A DNA stretch of 64,000 nucleotides from Codonopsis lanceolata (GCA_013146195.2 CM028381.1:92948255-93012254), one strand, 5' to 3'; counted from the stretch's first letter, positions 23,905 to 36,080 are shown. Notes: a model not told the origin generated them from the sequence alone. Program-made: numbers and translations.

Positions 23905-24058
23905 AAAGAGCAGGTCTCATCTAAGACAATCTTACAGATCTTACTTCGTAAGACAGAGTCCTACTCTCTCACAGCTCAACCCACCAATACATGATGGATT
24001 GGGTAAAGATGATCTGTCTTACAAAAAATATTCGTAAGACTGTCTTATACAAGTTTTT
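23905..24058. mobile_element. Palindromic MITE family P, copy 1
   Basis: The two halves are inverted repeats. 'catctaagacaatcttacag', then 'cttcgtaagaca', pairs with 'tgtcttac...cgtaagactgtctta', around a centre 'cacagctcaacccaccaatac' / 'gatggattgggt'. It could fold into a long hairpin. Related copies lie at 59870-60966, 61811-61962 and 62014-62157. No ORF. Confidence 0.75.
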
Positions 24059-24137
24059 TCCAACTAAAAAAAGGCCTATGAAAATGGGACGAAATAGAAG
24101 ATTTGTTCCTAGTTCCTTACCCCTATCTAATTATAAA

Positions 24138-24600
24138 TACAAAACTAGTTTTACAGCCGTGCGTTAAACATACATGCATAGATCTCTTTTAATTAAATTA
24201 TTATACTCAAGTAAAACGAAGATTATAAACAAAACTAAAAAATATAGAAAAAAACATGATAAAAGGAACAACCTACTAAAAAAATATGATTTGTAAATTA
24301 GAGACTTTTATATTCAAGAACTTTTTTTCTTGTATTTTCAAGAACTAAGAAAATTAAATTAAATTTTTTTGGTTAAAAAATTTGAGATGTGATGAAATGG
24401 ATAAATATTTCAGATATTTATCATCTTTCTAGATACTTTATCAGTTATATCTATATATTGTAATAAATAGTGAGTAATTCTAATATACTTGATTTTTTAG
24501 TACAATAATTTTTCGAAATATTTTTACAAATCTATAAGTTTTCATAGTCATGTTTACTTGAGAGTTGTGTAATTAATTAATGAGATTTATGTTCTCAATG
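24138..24600 (-). mobile_element. Possible Helitron 3' end, degenerate
   Basis: Read on the minus strand, 'aacgcacggctgtaaaactagt' resembles a Helitron terminus with only one hairpin arm intact. The following AT-rich sequence resembles that next to the Helitron ends at 19964 and 31036. No 5' end was found. Confidence 0.35.
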
Positions 24601-24961
24601 CATGCTACCTATTCTATAGTAATTAGGGCTGTCAAATAGGGCAAAAGCCCACGGGCATACCTGCCCCACCACCCATTAGGCGCGGATTGGGCTGATGTAT
24701 TAGAAACCCGTTTAAAAAACGGGCTTTTCGGGCTTTTCCCGTACGGGCTGCGGGCTTTGCTGGGCGGGGCGGGGCGGGGGGCGAGCTGCCCGCACTTTCT
24801 TGCATTTCTTTAAAAAATTAAAAATATTTATATTACATTACATAGTATATTAGTATTATTAGTAATGTAGCACAACCCATTTGTCAAGGCCCATTCCGTC
24901 TAGGCGTCTATTACAGGTTAGTAGTTATACTAGTTAGTAAATAGTAACTATTACTCTATTA

Positions 24962-25220
24962 CTCCCTCCGTCCCTAAATTATCGTCCTCTTTTCCTTTTT
25001 CGTTCGTCCCAAAATAATTGTCCACTTTGAAACTTACCTTTTTAGAACATCACTTTTACCACTTTACCCTTACTTTTTCACTATACTTTAATTATGGAGC
25101 CACATATACATGGACATTAAAGGAAACTATACATTAAACCAATATAAATAATCAAGTCAATTACTTTTTCTTAAACTGTGCGCCGGGTCAACCCAGACGA
25201 TTATTTAGGGACGGAGGGAC
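24962..25220 (+). mobile_element. Stowaway MITE S, copy 1 (259 bp)
   Basis: It begins CTCCCTCCGTCCCTAAATTA and ends with the inverse, TTTAGGGACGGAGGGAC, between TA dinucleotides (24960-24961 and 25221-25222). This is the signature of Tc1/mariner-related Stowaway elements. The same family in opposite orientation is at 48530-48787. Confidence 0.9.
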
Positions 25221-25221
25221 T

Positions 25222-25640
25222 AGTATTTAGGAGTTAGTAGTTAGGTGGGCTCTGACCTCTCTCAATCTCTCACCCAGACACTTTCTTTCTCTCACGATCA
25301 CGGAGTCACGGGACGCCTCACGCAGACACGCACAGCGGCACAGCACATCACACCGCACCGAGTTTCTTCCTCCGGTGATTGCGCTGCCTCATTAGCGACA
25401 CGGCAACGGCTCCGGATCTGGCAGAGTGGCAGATCTGGATCTTGGTCTCGCGCTCTCTCTCTCTCTCCCATCCGGCTCTACGTACGGCGTATCTCTCTCT
25501 CTCTCTCGCTCTCATCTCTAAAATCCAACCATCCTGCTTCAGATCCGGCACGGCGGCACCGCCTTTCCCACCGTCCCACGTTCGCGGCTTTCCCTAATCG
25601 CCCCCATTCCTGTTTTATTTGATCTCCATTTCTGTTTTGT
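25222..25640 (+). other. 5'UTR-like GC/CT-rich segment inside the hAT-type element
   Basis: This is the richest GC/CT segment of the region. It has ctctctct tracts (25455-25470 and 25492-25507), several 'gatccgg' words, and then 'tgatctccatttctgttttg'-type repeats. Plant first exons look like this. The open frame 25245-25622 (125 codons, Ser/Arg-rich) is probably a by-product of composition. It could be a captured piece of a host gene promoter and leader (Pack-type element). Confidence 0.4.
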
Positions 25641-26070
25641 TTGATCTCCATTTCTATTTTGCTTGGTCTCCATGATTCGATCTCTATTTTGTAACTTTTG
25701 TTTAAGCTCCTACTCTGTTGGTATATCGGTATAATGGTAAATGGCATATAATGATATAATTAGTATAATATATAATTGATAATAAATAAAAAAATAAATA
25801 AATTCATTTTTTACGGGATTGCCCGTTTTGCCCGCGGCCCTACGCGGGGCGGATTGGGCTTAGGGATTCAAGGACCGTCAAGTTTGCGGGCTTTCCCGCC
25901 CCGCCCCGTTTAGTAGCGGGCTTTTTCAGCCCGCGGGCAAACCCGCCCCGTTTGCCCGTTTTGACAGTACTAATAGTAATACTTATTAATGATGACTTTC
26001 CTTGTTTGGAAAGTACATTTTTACCGGATTTTACCTGTTTTATACTACCTCTATATGTATATATATATAT

Positions 26071-26265
26071 AAGAAATATCTATTGCAACTAATAAAAACA
26101 TTTATCGATTTCCGGGAAAGGCTAGAAGAATGGGACCTATTATGGGACAGACAATGCATTACAGATGTATGATTATTACACTTCAACCGGGTTATTCTAT
26201 TCCACCTCTTAAAAGAAATTACATATTTCAAGTTGATTCAAATTTTAGTTATTCCATTAATCGTC
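26071..26265 (+). pseudogene. rpl23: Nuclear fragment of chloroplast rpl23 (3' part)
   Basis: The conceptual frame reads PGKARRMGPIMGQTMHYRCM then IITLQPGYSIPPLKRN. This corresponds to the C-terminus of plastid ribosomal protein L23 with substitutions (for example Gln and Cys where the plastid protein has His and Arg). The best match is at about 26113-26215; the upstream 'ISIATNKNIYR' is weaker. There is no start, and the frame opens after a stop near 26070. It is a plastid-to-nucleus transfer (NUPT), not an expressed gene. Confidence 0.8.
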
Positions 26266-26381
26266 AATAGAATATAAATTCCAACAGTGCTAGATCATCT
26301 ATCTAATTCGATGAAGACTAAGCCAATAATGTAATGGGATTTTGCAAGAAATGGAAAATTAAATAGAAATGCTCCGGGATA

Positions 26382-26505
<124 letters not shown>

Positions 26506-27044
26506 TCACCTACTTTTGGAATTTGGACTACACTTAATTAACATCAAGATTAGAAATAAAGTTATGAATAATTGTGGGTCGTGCCATTTTCTAGAATTGT
26601 AACCGTTCATCTATCTTATTTTCTTAAAACCGCAAAAGTTCACTTTCATTAATTTTTTCTTAAAATACCCACGAGTTGCGTCTTCGGTCTTCATCTTTCG
26701 TCATCTTCTTCCTCTTCATCTTCCTCCTCTTCTTCTTCTCAGATCTGCTCGATCTTCTCGTCTCCATCTCTCTTTTCTCCATTACCGACTATTTTCATCT
26801 TCTCCGATCATTTTCTTCATAACTTTTGATCTCGAATGAACCACATGACCCACCGCATATCAAATCGAAGCTCTCGACAAGATCTATAGGAAAAATGGAC
26901 TAACCTAGTGATGTCTTAGTTTTAAGGACAAAAAACGATGTTTAAGCACTGTTTTGGGCTTTGGAAGCTTTTCGATGCCCAATTTTTACACAAATTTGGG
27001 GGCAGTGTTCAATTTATTCATCTGTCGTCAATTTTATACATTTC

Positions 27045-27385
27045 GATGCCCAACTTTGTTGATATTTTGGTGGCATTGTTCAATCTATTCATTCCGACGC
27101 CAATTTTATCTATTTCGATGTCCAACTTTGTTGATATTTTGGTGGCGGTGTTTAATCTATTCATTCTGACGCCAAATTTGTTCCATTACGATTCCCAACT
27201 ATGTTGATATTTGGTGGCAGTGTTTATTTTTGTCCATTTCGATGCTTAACTTTTTTGATATTTGGTGGCAGTGATTAATTTATTCATTCTGACGTCAATT
27301 TTATCGATTATGATGTCCAACTATGTTGATATTTTGGTGGCAGTGTTCAATATACTCATTTTGATGCCCAATTTTTCTATTGCGA
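27045..27385 (+). repeat. Minisatellite, about 72-bp unit
   Basis: Units begin 'gatgcccaactttgttgata' or a variant at 27045, 27117, 27190, 27241 (shortened) and 27312. Each contains 'ttttggtggcagtgtt' and 'attc.gacgccaatttta'. Spacings are 72, 73, 51 and 71 bp. Confidence 0.85.
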
Positions 27386-27454
27386 TGCCCGAAGTTGCTT
27401 AAGGATTTTCTCAATGCAATGCCTAAAATTTGACAGACTTCAAATTTGTTCTAC

Positions 27455-27775
27455 GATGCCCAATGTTTTCATTCAGATGCCTAATTTGGGCAGTGACTTT
27501 TTGAATTTCGATACTCAAATTTTAACAGATTTCAGTTGTGCATTGCGATGCTCAATGTTTTCATTCCGATGCCCAAATTTGGGCGGTGCCTTTTTGTATT
27601 TTGATGCCCAAATTTTGATAGATTTCAATTTTGCATTGCGATGCCCTATGTTTTCATTCCGATGCCCAAAATGGGCAGTTGTTTTTTTAATTTTGATGCT
27701 CAAATTTTGACAGATTTCAATTGTACATTACGCTGCCTATTGTTTTTATTCTCATGCCCAATTTTGGGTAGTGGC
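27455..27775 (+). repeat. Minisatellite, 92-93-bp unit
   Basis: Units begin 'gatgcccaatgttttcatt' or a variant at 27455, 27547, 27640 and 27732 (last one partial), each with 'ccaaatttgggcggtg' and 'ttttgacagatttcaatt'. The same words occur in copy 1 near 23565-23690. Confidence 0.85.
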
Positions 27776-27985
27776 TTTGTCCGCGCACCTTTCCTTCATT
27801 AATGATATCTTCGTTATTTTCCCCAAAAAGTGTACTTTAACGATTTAAAACAAATATAAAGACTTTTTCGGTTATAATTTCATCATAAGGGATCGACCTG
27901 AATTTCTCCCATAAAGTTAGGCCATAAAAAGAGATGGCAAGCCCTTGGAAATATTGACCTTTATTTGGCGCCTTGTATTTTAGAA

Positions 27986-29832
27986 TCTATTAATTATTAC
28001 TAAAATAGAAGTCGTTGTTGCCACGTGGCGGCTTCTCCCATAAAGTGACTTTTTTTGTTACCATTTTTTTGCTACAAAAATCGGTTACTACCAGATAGAT
28101 TTTATCGCATTTAGTTTAATTAGATGTGTTTCACTTTATTAGGGCTCCTCAATTCTCATGGAAAAAGTAATTTTTTTTACCATTTTTTGCTGCCAATTTT
28201 TTTTACATTAATTTATTTTTCTCTCAGTTAGTACCTCATCCTTTTCATTTTCCCACAATGACTAGAATTACATAATTGTTAGATTATTCTATTCTATTTT
28301 ATAATTTCATCAATAAATACATATAAACCATACAAATCAAATATAATAAAGTCTCTTTCTGTGATTTTTATTTATTTTATTAATAATAAAAATTTAACAA
28401 ACAAAACTTTTTCAAATTTAGATCTAACTATCCATTCTAAACAATCTCTTTCAAATTCAAATTATGTTTATCTCCTCTAAACAACATATGTTCTTATATC
28501 TATAAATAATATTAGAGGATTAAAATGTCTACTCCATCATTTGCAAGAGGTTAACCAATGTAATCTAATCCTCTTAAATTTTAACTTATCATGCTTAGTT
28601 GTGTTTTTTTCTTCTCAGGTTTTACAATATAATACACATACATGTTAAAAGTAAATTAGAAAATTAAGGTATGTATATGATTGTGTGCGTGTGTGTGTGA
28701 TTTTTTACAGTATAATAAATTAACTTACCAAATTATAAAATGCTTTAGAATTTTTTTAAATGTTGTTATATGACTAATGCATATGTGCGTGTGCCTTTTT
28801 TTTTAACTGATTATGCCTACGTTTTCATTTAACAGGACATGCATCGGAGTAAGGGCAAATTGAGTGTTGTGTCATCTATGGATAATTGGACATGCATATA
28901 TCACCTAGGATTTCATTTATTTACTTTGTATAATTTTTTATCATAATGAAATTTTTCACAAGATCTTTTAAAGAGAAAAACATAAGATGTTTCTAATATT
29001 CCTTTTTTATTTGTTTGTTATATCGATGTTTTTTTTTGTTTATTATCAATGTTTTTAAGGTAATCTTATTTTCATTTTGTATGTATTAAACTCATATATG
29101 TGTTTGTTTATAAAAAATATATAATATTCAAGAATTCTAAATTTTAACCATGTTACATTTACAATATTATATCACTTTGTCCATTTTTCGTAAGTTTTAT
29201 AATTAGAAACAGAGCAAAGATTAATGCAATATTATGTTACATGTAAAGATCATGTCATCAAATCTCTTGATTCTTTTGTATCTTAAACTTTTGAAAGATA
29301 AAGTTGTTTTAAATTAACAATCTTTAAACATTGGTCACAAATTTGAATAATAACATAATATCATAATTGAGAAAACTAATTATTTTTAGGAATTATAAAA
29401 AAAATTAATTTCCTACTATTTCAATTTTTATTTATTTTAAATTTAAGATAGAAAATATTCAGTTATTAAATATTTTTAAATTACTAACCATTCTGATAAA
29501 ATTTAAGAAACTATTAATTTCATTATTTTATTTTATCTTGAACTAAATTGATTTGATCCAGTTATAGTTGATTAAGTAAATTTGAAATTCATATTACCCA
29601 CCCATCTCTGGCTCTCTCCAACAATTTAATAAGATAATACATTCATTTAATTAAACTGTTTCTTTTATATTGTATTAATATTAAATAGTCATATATTTAT
29701 TTCAATATTTACCCTATTTTAGATTAGTTCAAAAGATTCTAATTATAACGAATTTGGAATATTCTCTTATTATAAACAACTTTTACAATACAAAAAAATC
29801 TTAAAACCGTGCATCGCACGAATATAACCTAG
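27986..29832 (+). mobile_element. Non-autonomous Helitron, 1847 bp
   Basis: The 5' end TCTATTAATTATTACTAAAA followed by GAAGTCGTTGTTGCCACGTG is typical of plant Helitrons. The 3' end has a perfect 5-bp hairpin CGTGC-ATC-GCACG (29808-29820) a few bases before CTAG (29829-29832). It is inserted between A (27985) and T (29833) without target duplication, as Helitrons do. The interior is AT-rich with no Rep/helicase ORF. Confidence 0.75.
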
Positions 29833-30063
29833 TATACAATAAGTGAGGTATGTTTAAGCCCACACACCCAGCCCATTAATGAGGTATGTTTAAATGAGGA
29901 CTATTTCTTGGTGTAAGTATATATTGATGAATCATAAATCGAATCGAATCAAACTGTTTTATTCAATTTTACATAGGATGCGATTTGGTTCGGTTTTTAA
30001 ATTTGAAAAATCGGGCATCGGTCAAAAATTTAAGGTTATGAACCATGGTTCACAAAACCATTA
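29833..30063. other. Intergenic DNA
   Basis: AT-rich with cggttcggtttt/aaccga words on both sides of the Tourist MITE, perhaps an older element that the MITE entered. Not resolved. Confidence 0.4.
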
Positions 30064-30350
30064 GGTATCGTTTGGTTGTCAGGATTAAGGCCAGATAGGA
30101 TTAATAAGCCGAGTTGCCAGATGTTTGGTACGCAATAGGTGGTCGGGACTAATAGCACGAGTTATCCAGATAAAGTCATTATCCCCCTCACTATTAATAC
30201 CAAGGGGGAGGGTGGTATTATTAGCGTCCTCACTAAAAAAAATTGGGATTAACATTTTTAATCTCAAAACTACCCCCGATATATAAGTGAGGATTAATAG
30301 CGAGGACACTAATAATACTGTTTATCCTTATTCGATTACCAAACAAACCC
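30064..30350 (+). mobile_element. Tourist-like MITE (287 bp)
   Basis: It begins GGTATCGTTTGGTTGTC and ends GATTACCAAACAAACCC, imperfect inverted repeats, flanked by TTA on both sides (30061-30063 and 30351-30353). The TTA duplication and the 'GTTTGGT' terminus are characteristic of PIF/Harbinger-derived Tourist elements. Confidence 0.8.
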
Positions 30351-30353
30351 TTA

Positions 30354-31032
<679 letters not shown>

Positions 31033-31035
31033 ATA

Positions 31036-31400
31036 CTAGTGATGTACCCGCACGTTGCACGGATTATACATGTGTATGAAATTATATACTAAATTAAAGT
31101 TGAATAATATGTAATTATTATTTTTAATATTAACAAAATAAACAAAGAATAATAAACAGTAAAATTAAATATAGAAAATCTTATAAATTTGTAAAAAATG
31201 ATATAAATTTTGGAATACTTTTTATATACAACAATTTTCGTTCAACATGAACAACTATTACAACTATAAATATCACATAGTAACTCTAGACAAAGCTACA
31301 TATAACTTATGATAAACAAAAACATGTTTTCAAATGAAGTCTTATATTAGACAATGATTTAAAAATAATATCAATAGTCTTTATGTTTAAAATGTTTTTT
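31036..31400 (-). mobile_element. Helitron 3' end, second copy of the 19964 family
   Basis: On the minus strand the sequence ends with the hairpin-like CCGTGCAACGTGCGG, then CTAG at 31036. It is homologous to 19964-20330: shared words include 'aaattatatact.aattaaag', 'aataaacagtaaaatta', 'tttatatacaaca' and 'gtaactctaga.aaag'. It runs into the assembly gap, so the rest of the element is unknown. Confidence 0.75.
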
Positions 31401-31500
31401 NNNNNNNNNNNNNNNNNNNNNNNNNNNNNNNNNNNNNNNNNNNNNNNNNNNNNNNNNNNNNNNNNNNNNNNNNNNNNNNNNNNNNNNNNNNNNNNNNNNN
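31401..31500. other. Assembly gap (100 N)
   Basis: Exactly 100 unknown bases. The round number suggests a scaffold gap of unspecified true length. Sequence composition changes abruptly across it, from AT-rich Helitron to GC-richer Gypsy element. Confidence 0.99.
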
Positions 31501-32840
31501 GCCAGAACAGGCTGGCGTGGAGGATTACAGAAATCCATAGCAACGAGGGGCGACTTCAAACTAACATTGCTTTGATGAGGCGTGAGCGATGCTATAGTGC
31601 CTATTTTGCACATGGCGTCAATCACGTCCTTAGGCTTGATTGGCAGGTGGGGTGATTGATATGAAGACCATGGTGAGTGGGCGTTCAGAGTCTACTCAGG
31701 AGGCTCGCCGGTTCCACCACTTGGTCCCAATACTGGCAATTTGGAATCTTTGGCGAGGTCGACGGAAAATGGCAGGATCTTGCCCACTCCCGGAGAATGT
31801 GTGCTCTGTCGGCCTTGGAGGCGACCGATTGATAAGCGGAGGCCAATTTGAGCAGAGAAGGCTGCTCGAAAGGCCACAATTTTTCAATATACCGATCAAT
31901 ATCGGGCTTCGGCTGGATCTTCCTCCCGGCGGATGCCTCCATCCCCCTCTAGAGTAGATTCCTCCCCCCTCGAGCCGGCGCTTGACCAGCTTTAGATTAG
32001 GTTTGTTTTGCTTGGCTTTGTCTTGATATTTTTAGTTTTACGCTTTGTAACTTCTAATCGTATTAAATTCTCTATTTATTTACGAGATATCTCTTGCATT
32101 GCTTTTCGATTCGATTGTTTGTTTGCTTTCGATAAGCTGTTTTCTCGCTTGTATCTTTTGCACGTCATTCGTTAATACAAGTCTTGGTGCTCCCAGGAAA
32201 ATATATCGAGCAAAAATTCATGAATAAATTTAACCAAGGATGACTTATTAAAATAACAAGGCGACAAGCATTCTTATTATTTAGATTGAGATGTTAGAAT
32301 AGTTTCTGGGGCGAAATGCTTGGATCGACCAAGGCTTATAGTAAGTGTGCTTCCGGAGAGGCGCCAAGCGGGCAAGGCCCAACTCTCGGTGGCAACCAAC
32401 AACGAGGCGAGGCCTTTGCTCGATGTGGGTAGTCGGCGATTCTTTGGTATATCTTCAGGGTGTTAAGATATCACGGTTAACAGTGTTGCTCGGTCACTTT
32501 GTAGGAATCGGGTAGTTAATCGCTATCTTGTAGGAATGGACTCACGGCAGGCGAGCATCCTAGTATGTGAGCAGGGCATGGCGCCTCCCCAGCGGAGGAT
32601 GAGTTCACGGAATCACTAGGGATTTTATAATTTTGGCCGGGGCATGGCCTCAAATGCGCCGATGGGCGGCGAGAATCTAGTCAAACAAATATAAATAATT
32701 GCGAGAATAACGGTTCAACGATAACTTTGAAAATTACGAGCAGGTAAATATGATAACGACTTGCCTTTCATTGATAAATGATTGATGACCCTCAGCAGGG
32801 GCGAGGTCTTGCCCTTTTGTTTCCTTGACCTAGGGATAAT
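31501..32840 (-). mobile_element. Post-integrase 3' region of the Gypsy element
   Basis: Downstream of the polyprotein end the sequence is non-coding or unrecognised. A purine tract (minus strand ggctcgaggggggaggaatc, 31960-31979) could be the 3' polypurine tract. An 85-codon open frame (31942-31685) starts MEASAGRKIQPKPDIDRYIE but matches nothing I know. The phrase 'gaccctcagcaggggcgagg' near 32789 recurs near 34795. Confidence 0.5.
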
Positions 32841-33290
32841 ACTTCTTAAGGTGGTCGCATGGCGCTTAGGATCTTTTCCTTACAGATGCAGGTGTGTAAG
32901 TGCCACTCCCTTATTATTCCGGTAACTTCGGAAAGGACCCTCCCGATTAGGGGCTGACTTCCCCATTCTGCTGATGACCAGGTCACTTCAATTTTCTGAG
33001 CACTAGGTCCCAGAGAAGAGCTACGCCTCGAACTCTTTTATCATGGTGAGCTTTTGCCCTCTTGTTTGTAATTGACCATTAGTCGTGCATCTAACCTCCT
33101 TTCTTCAGCCAGGTCTAAGTCTATGGCGGGGCAAGTTGATTGTTTTGCTGTTGTAATGTGATACCTGCAATAACTTGGCAAAGCCATTTCCACCAGGGAT
33201 CGTAGCCTCGACCTATAGGTGAGTCTTGACGGAGTTTCCCGGTTGGTCCCGAGCAGTGGTTCTAACAGCCCGCGAGCCCGATTGTAATTC
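32841..33290 (-). pseudogene. Gypsy integrase C-terminal region and polyprotein end
   Basis: Broken frames give LDLAEERRLDARLMVNYKQ and finally HLKKYYP near 32840, the typical last words of plant Gypsy polyproteins. Frame shifts separate them. Confidence 0.65.
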
Positions 33291-33299
33291 TTACGCCCA

Positions 33300-33950
33300 C
33301 TTTCTGCTTCGCCCTTCTAAATTCGCTTAAGAAGCGTGCGAGAACTTGTTTGTTTGCGGCTTACCTTGCGTTGCCTTGAGGGTAAGCAGGGCGATTGCCG
33401 GTGCCAGCGCCCGGCGAGCATTAGCGTGAACTTGTCAGAAGCGAGTCCCATGGTCGGATATGATTGCTCGAGGGAGGCGAATGCGCACCATACAGTGGTA
33501 TACAAACTTGATGATATCGCCTCGAAATTTTGGCAAGGCTTTGCCTCAATCCACCGTGAAGTAATCTATGGTGACTTCTGACGTATTTATATTTGTATTG
33601 TGCCGGCGAATGGGCGATCGGTCGATTCCCCATGTCGAAGGGCAGGCGGGGTTTGCATAGTGGATGGAAGCCTTGGTATGTCGGCGTATCTCGGCACTTG
33701 TCACGTTCGAGCATACTTTTCGCGTCCTTCGAAGGGTAATCCGGTAGTATCACGCTCGCGGGACCCTTTACTGCTAAGAGCTCTTGTGCCGGGTGGCATA
33801 CATTCCCCCTCATGTACCTCATACAAAACACCCTCGGTTAGCTGCGGGAGTGCCGCCTTGAAGCATAGGTCGACCTTAGATCGCTTGTATAAGATTCCCC
33901 GACTACAGAATGCCAAACGAGCTTGGCTTCGGTTGTTGTGGCCTTGACCT
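33300..33950 (-). pseudogene. Gypsy integrase core remnant
   Basis: Minus-strand frames give the zinc-binding/core transition (CQVPRYADIPRLPSTMQTP at about 33700-33650) and, after frame shifts, YKYKYV, WIEAKPCQNF (about 33560-33530) and an ISDHGT-like segment near 33450. Integrase inserts the cDNA into the host genome; this copy cannot make a full protein. Confidence 0.75.
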
Positions 33951-34269
33951 TGTGCGTGGGCGAGAACTCCTGCTTTCGATGTAATCCTTAGTCATCAATC
34001 CAACTTCGGCGTGGCTCGATGTCCATAATTATAGGTCTATCGATGGCGGGAGTTTCCATATGCGATCATTCTTGAGGGATTTAGCAAAGCAAGATTATCC
34101 TCGGCGATCTTGGATAAAGTAGTGCGCTTTCGCTGTGTTATGCCTTTCGGTCAATCTGATCATTTCCCAAAACTTGAAATTTTCAAGATTTCCTTGACTG
34201 CTTCATTGATGCCAACGGGGTAGGGTGATGTACCATGTATTCCCCACGGACTTGGTTCACGACTAAGCT

Positions 34270-34500
34270 GTGAATCAGTGTTGTGACGACCTCTACACCC
34301 GTGTCATTCTTGAGCTCGAGCCTGCAATCATTGCTTCATACTCGACAGCGTTGTTGGATGCGGGAAATTTGAGCAGGAGGGCTAACTCGAACTACGTGAT
34401 TTCATCGGGAGCTACGAGGGATGCGCTCGCTCCCGACTTTGCTATTGCCCGTCCACGTAAAGATCCCAGCCAGTAGGATGGTCGGGGTTGTGGCAATTGC
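34270..34500 (-). pseudogene. Gypsy RNase H remnant
   Basis: Minus strand: GWDLYVDG, then after a frame shift SGASASLVAPDEIT, a stop, FELALLLKFPASNNAVEYEA and MIAG. This matches the N-terminal half of plant Gypsy RNase H (catalytic D in YVDG, E in EYEA). Confidence 0.75.
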
Positions 34501-35109
34501 TTTTGCTCGGGCTCTGCTTGCTTAGATCTCGGGCTCCTCGCATTGGGTGAAGCTTGTTTCAACCAAGAAGTCGGCCAATGCTTGTGCTTTGATTGCTCGC
34601 TTTGGGCAAGTAGTCTATGTGGAACTTCGGTGAGCTCGATCGACCAGTTGAGCAATCTGCACGATGTATCGGGTTTGTGCGGAGACTTTCTTGATGGTGC
34701 ATCGTGTATACTATGATTATGTGTGCGAGAAAAATAAGCCCTTAATTTTCGAGCTATGACAAAGAGAGGCTAATTTTTCAACATTAAAATAACGACCCTC
34801 AGCAGGGGCGAGGGCCTTAGATACATAGTGCAGGTTTTTGGATATCTAGTTCCTCCCAACTAAAGCAGCTGACACGGCACAGTCAGGTAGGCTGCTAAAT
34901 CTAAATAAAGGCTCACAGGGCATGGGGGCTGGCGAGGAGAGGTGGTTTGCCAAGATATTCCACTGAGGCTGCTCGAGGGCCTTGGCACGATATCGCTCAA
35001 AGCCACTTGTTGCCTTGAGCCTTGAAGAAAGGAGCCTTTTTGGTGGCCAGAAATGAAGCGGCTTTAAGGCAATGATGCCGTTTAGCCCATTTGGATGTGC
35101 TTGATGCAA

Positions 35110-35960
35110 TAAAATTCCATGTTGAGCGGGGCTTGTATCTTCTCGGGTTGGCTTCTATCTGCTTGGTTGACCATGAATCGAAACTTCCACTCGGACCCCA
35201 AAGCGCATTTACTCGGGTTCGACTTCATGTTGTGTTCTTGCGCGGGTTGGCAAATGTCTCGGCCATGTCAAAGGTATGGTCGCGGCCCTTGGTTTTGATG
35301 ACCATGTCATCTATGTAAGCCTCCATATTTACGCCTATTTGAGAGCCGAACACGTTATTGACCATGCTTGTTGGTAAGTGGCTCACATTTTTGAGCCGAA
35401 GGGCATCATTTTTAACAATAGAGGCCGCCCATTTGCTCGGAAGGCTGTCTTCGCTTTATCATGCTCGTTCATTTTGACTGGTGGTACCCAGTGCAGCGTC
35501 CGAGGAAACTAAGCATCTCGAACCCGGCTATAGAATCGACAAGCATATCGATCGGGCGTGGATACGATCTTTCGAGGCGAGCTTTATTTAAGTGGTGAAG
35601 TCCGCGCACATTCGCCATTTATCATTTGCCTTTTTTACCATCACCACATTAGCTAGCGTCGAGATGCTTGAATCTCCTCGATGATGTGCGCCTTTAGGAG
35701 TTTCTCGACCTACTGCTTTGATCGCCTCATTCTTCTCGAGTGATCTTGTCTTGGTCATTGTTGGACGGGCGGGAAGGTAGGGTCGACATTGAGGTCGTGG
35801 CGGGCAATGTTTTCAACGATGCCCTCGTGTCATGCTCAACCGAGTCCATGCGAACACATCAGTATGTTCTTCAACGGCTCAATCAATCTGCCCAGAGCCG
35901 GGAGGCATGCGCCTTCCGATTTTAATTTTTTGCTCGGGATATGCGGATTGATGATGACTT
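35110..35960 (-). pseudogene. Gypsy reverse transcriptase remnant
   Basis: Reading minus strand with several frame shifts: ARHDLNVDPTFPPVQQ (about 35800), VEKLLKAHIIEEIQ (about 35690), VMVKKAN.KWRMC (about 35620), MPFGSK (about 35400) and AYIDDMVIKTKG (35320-35290), which contains the catalytic YxDD box. A connection-like stretch follows. Many indels make it inactive. Confidence 0.85.
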
Positions 35961-36080
35961 CTTCTAGCTAGTCCCTCAGGTTGAATATCGGGCTCGTCCG
36001 GACGCAAAAGTGTCCAACTCAATATCACGTGATTTAGGGCGCTTCTCCTTGCGTCCAGAAGGGCCTGGGGCCGGAGCTTG

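Larger units (their letters stand above)
24624..25972 (+). mobile_element. Non-autonomous hAT-type element, 1349 bp, carrying foreign DNA
   Basis: Ends TAGGGCTGTCAAA (24624) and TTTTGACAGTACTA (to 25972), flanked by a perfect 8-bp target duplication ATAGTAAT (24616-24623 and 25973-25980). Subterminal regions are GC-rich with many 'gggcgggg', 'cccgccccg' and 'gcccg' motifs in inverted orientation. The interior holds a complete Stowaway MITE (24962-25220) and a 5'UTR-like GC/CT-rich segment (25222-25640) unlike the rest. There is no transposase. Confidence 0.85.
26566..27899 (+). mobile_element. Unclassified TIR-like element, copy 2, with internal minisatellites
   Basis: Same left end (gaataattgtgggtcgtgcc) and right end (gtccgcgcacctttcc ... 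tttttcggttataatttc) as 20919-23815, but not interrupted. The diverged terminal inverted repeats share 'aattgtaaccg'/'aattataaccg' and 'aaagttcacttt'/'aaagtacacttt'. After the left end comes a CT-rich 5'UTR-like segment (26690-26830), then two minisatellite blocks (27045-27340 and 27455-27770). No transposase or other recognisable product; the open frames over the repeats are repeat artefacts. Confidence 0.55.

Noticed and set aside
25245..25622. 125-codon ORF inside the hAT-type element
   Set aside because: Ser/Arg/Leu-rich composition follows the CT/GC-rich leader-like sequence, and both strands are open at once, which points to composition rather than coding.
26938..27710. Open frames of 71-98 codons with repeated FNLFI/FRCP words
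   Set aside because: They are translations of the minisatellite units with no start context or family match.
27045..27775. CRISPR-like array
   Set aside because: Tandem units are contiguous with no unique spacers of equal length, the organism is a plant, and no cas genes are present.
31307..31655. ORFs crossing the N gap
   Set aside because: They contain 34 unknown residues, so the frame across the gap is meaningless.
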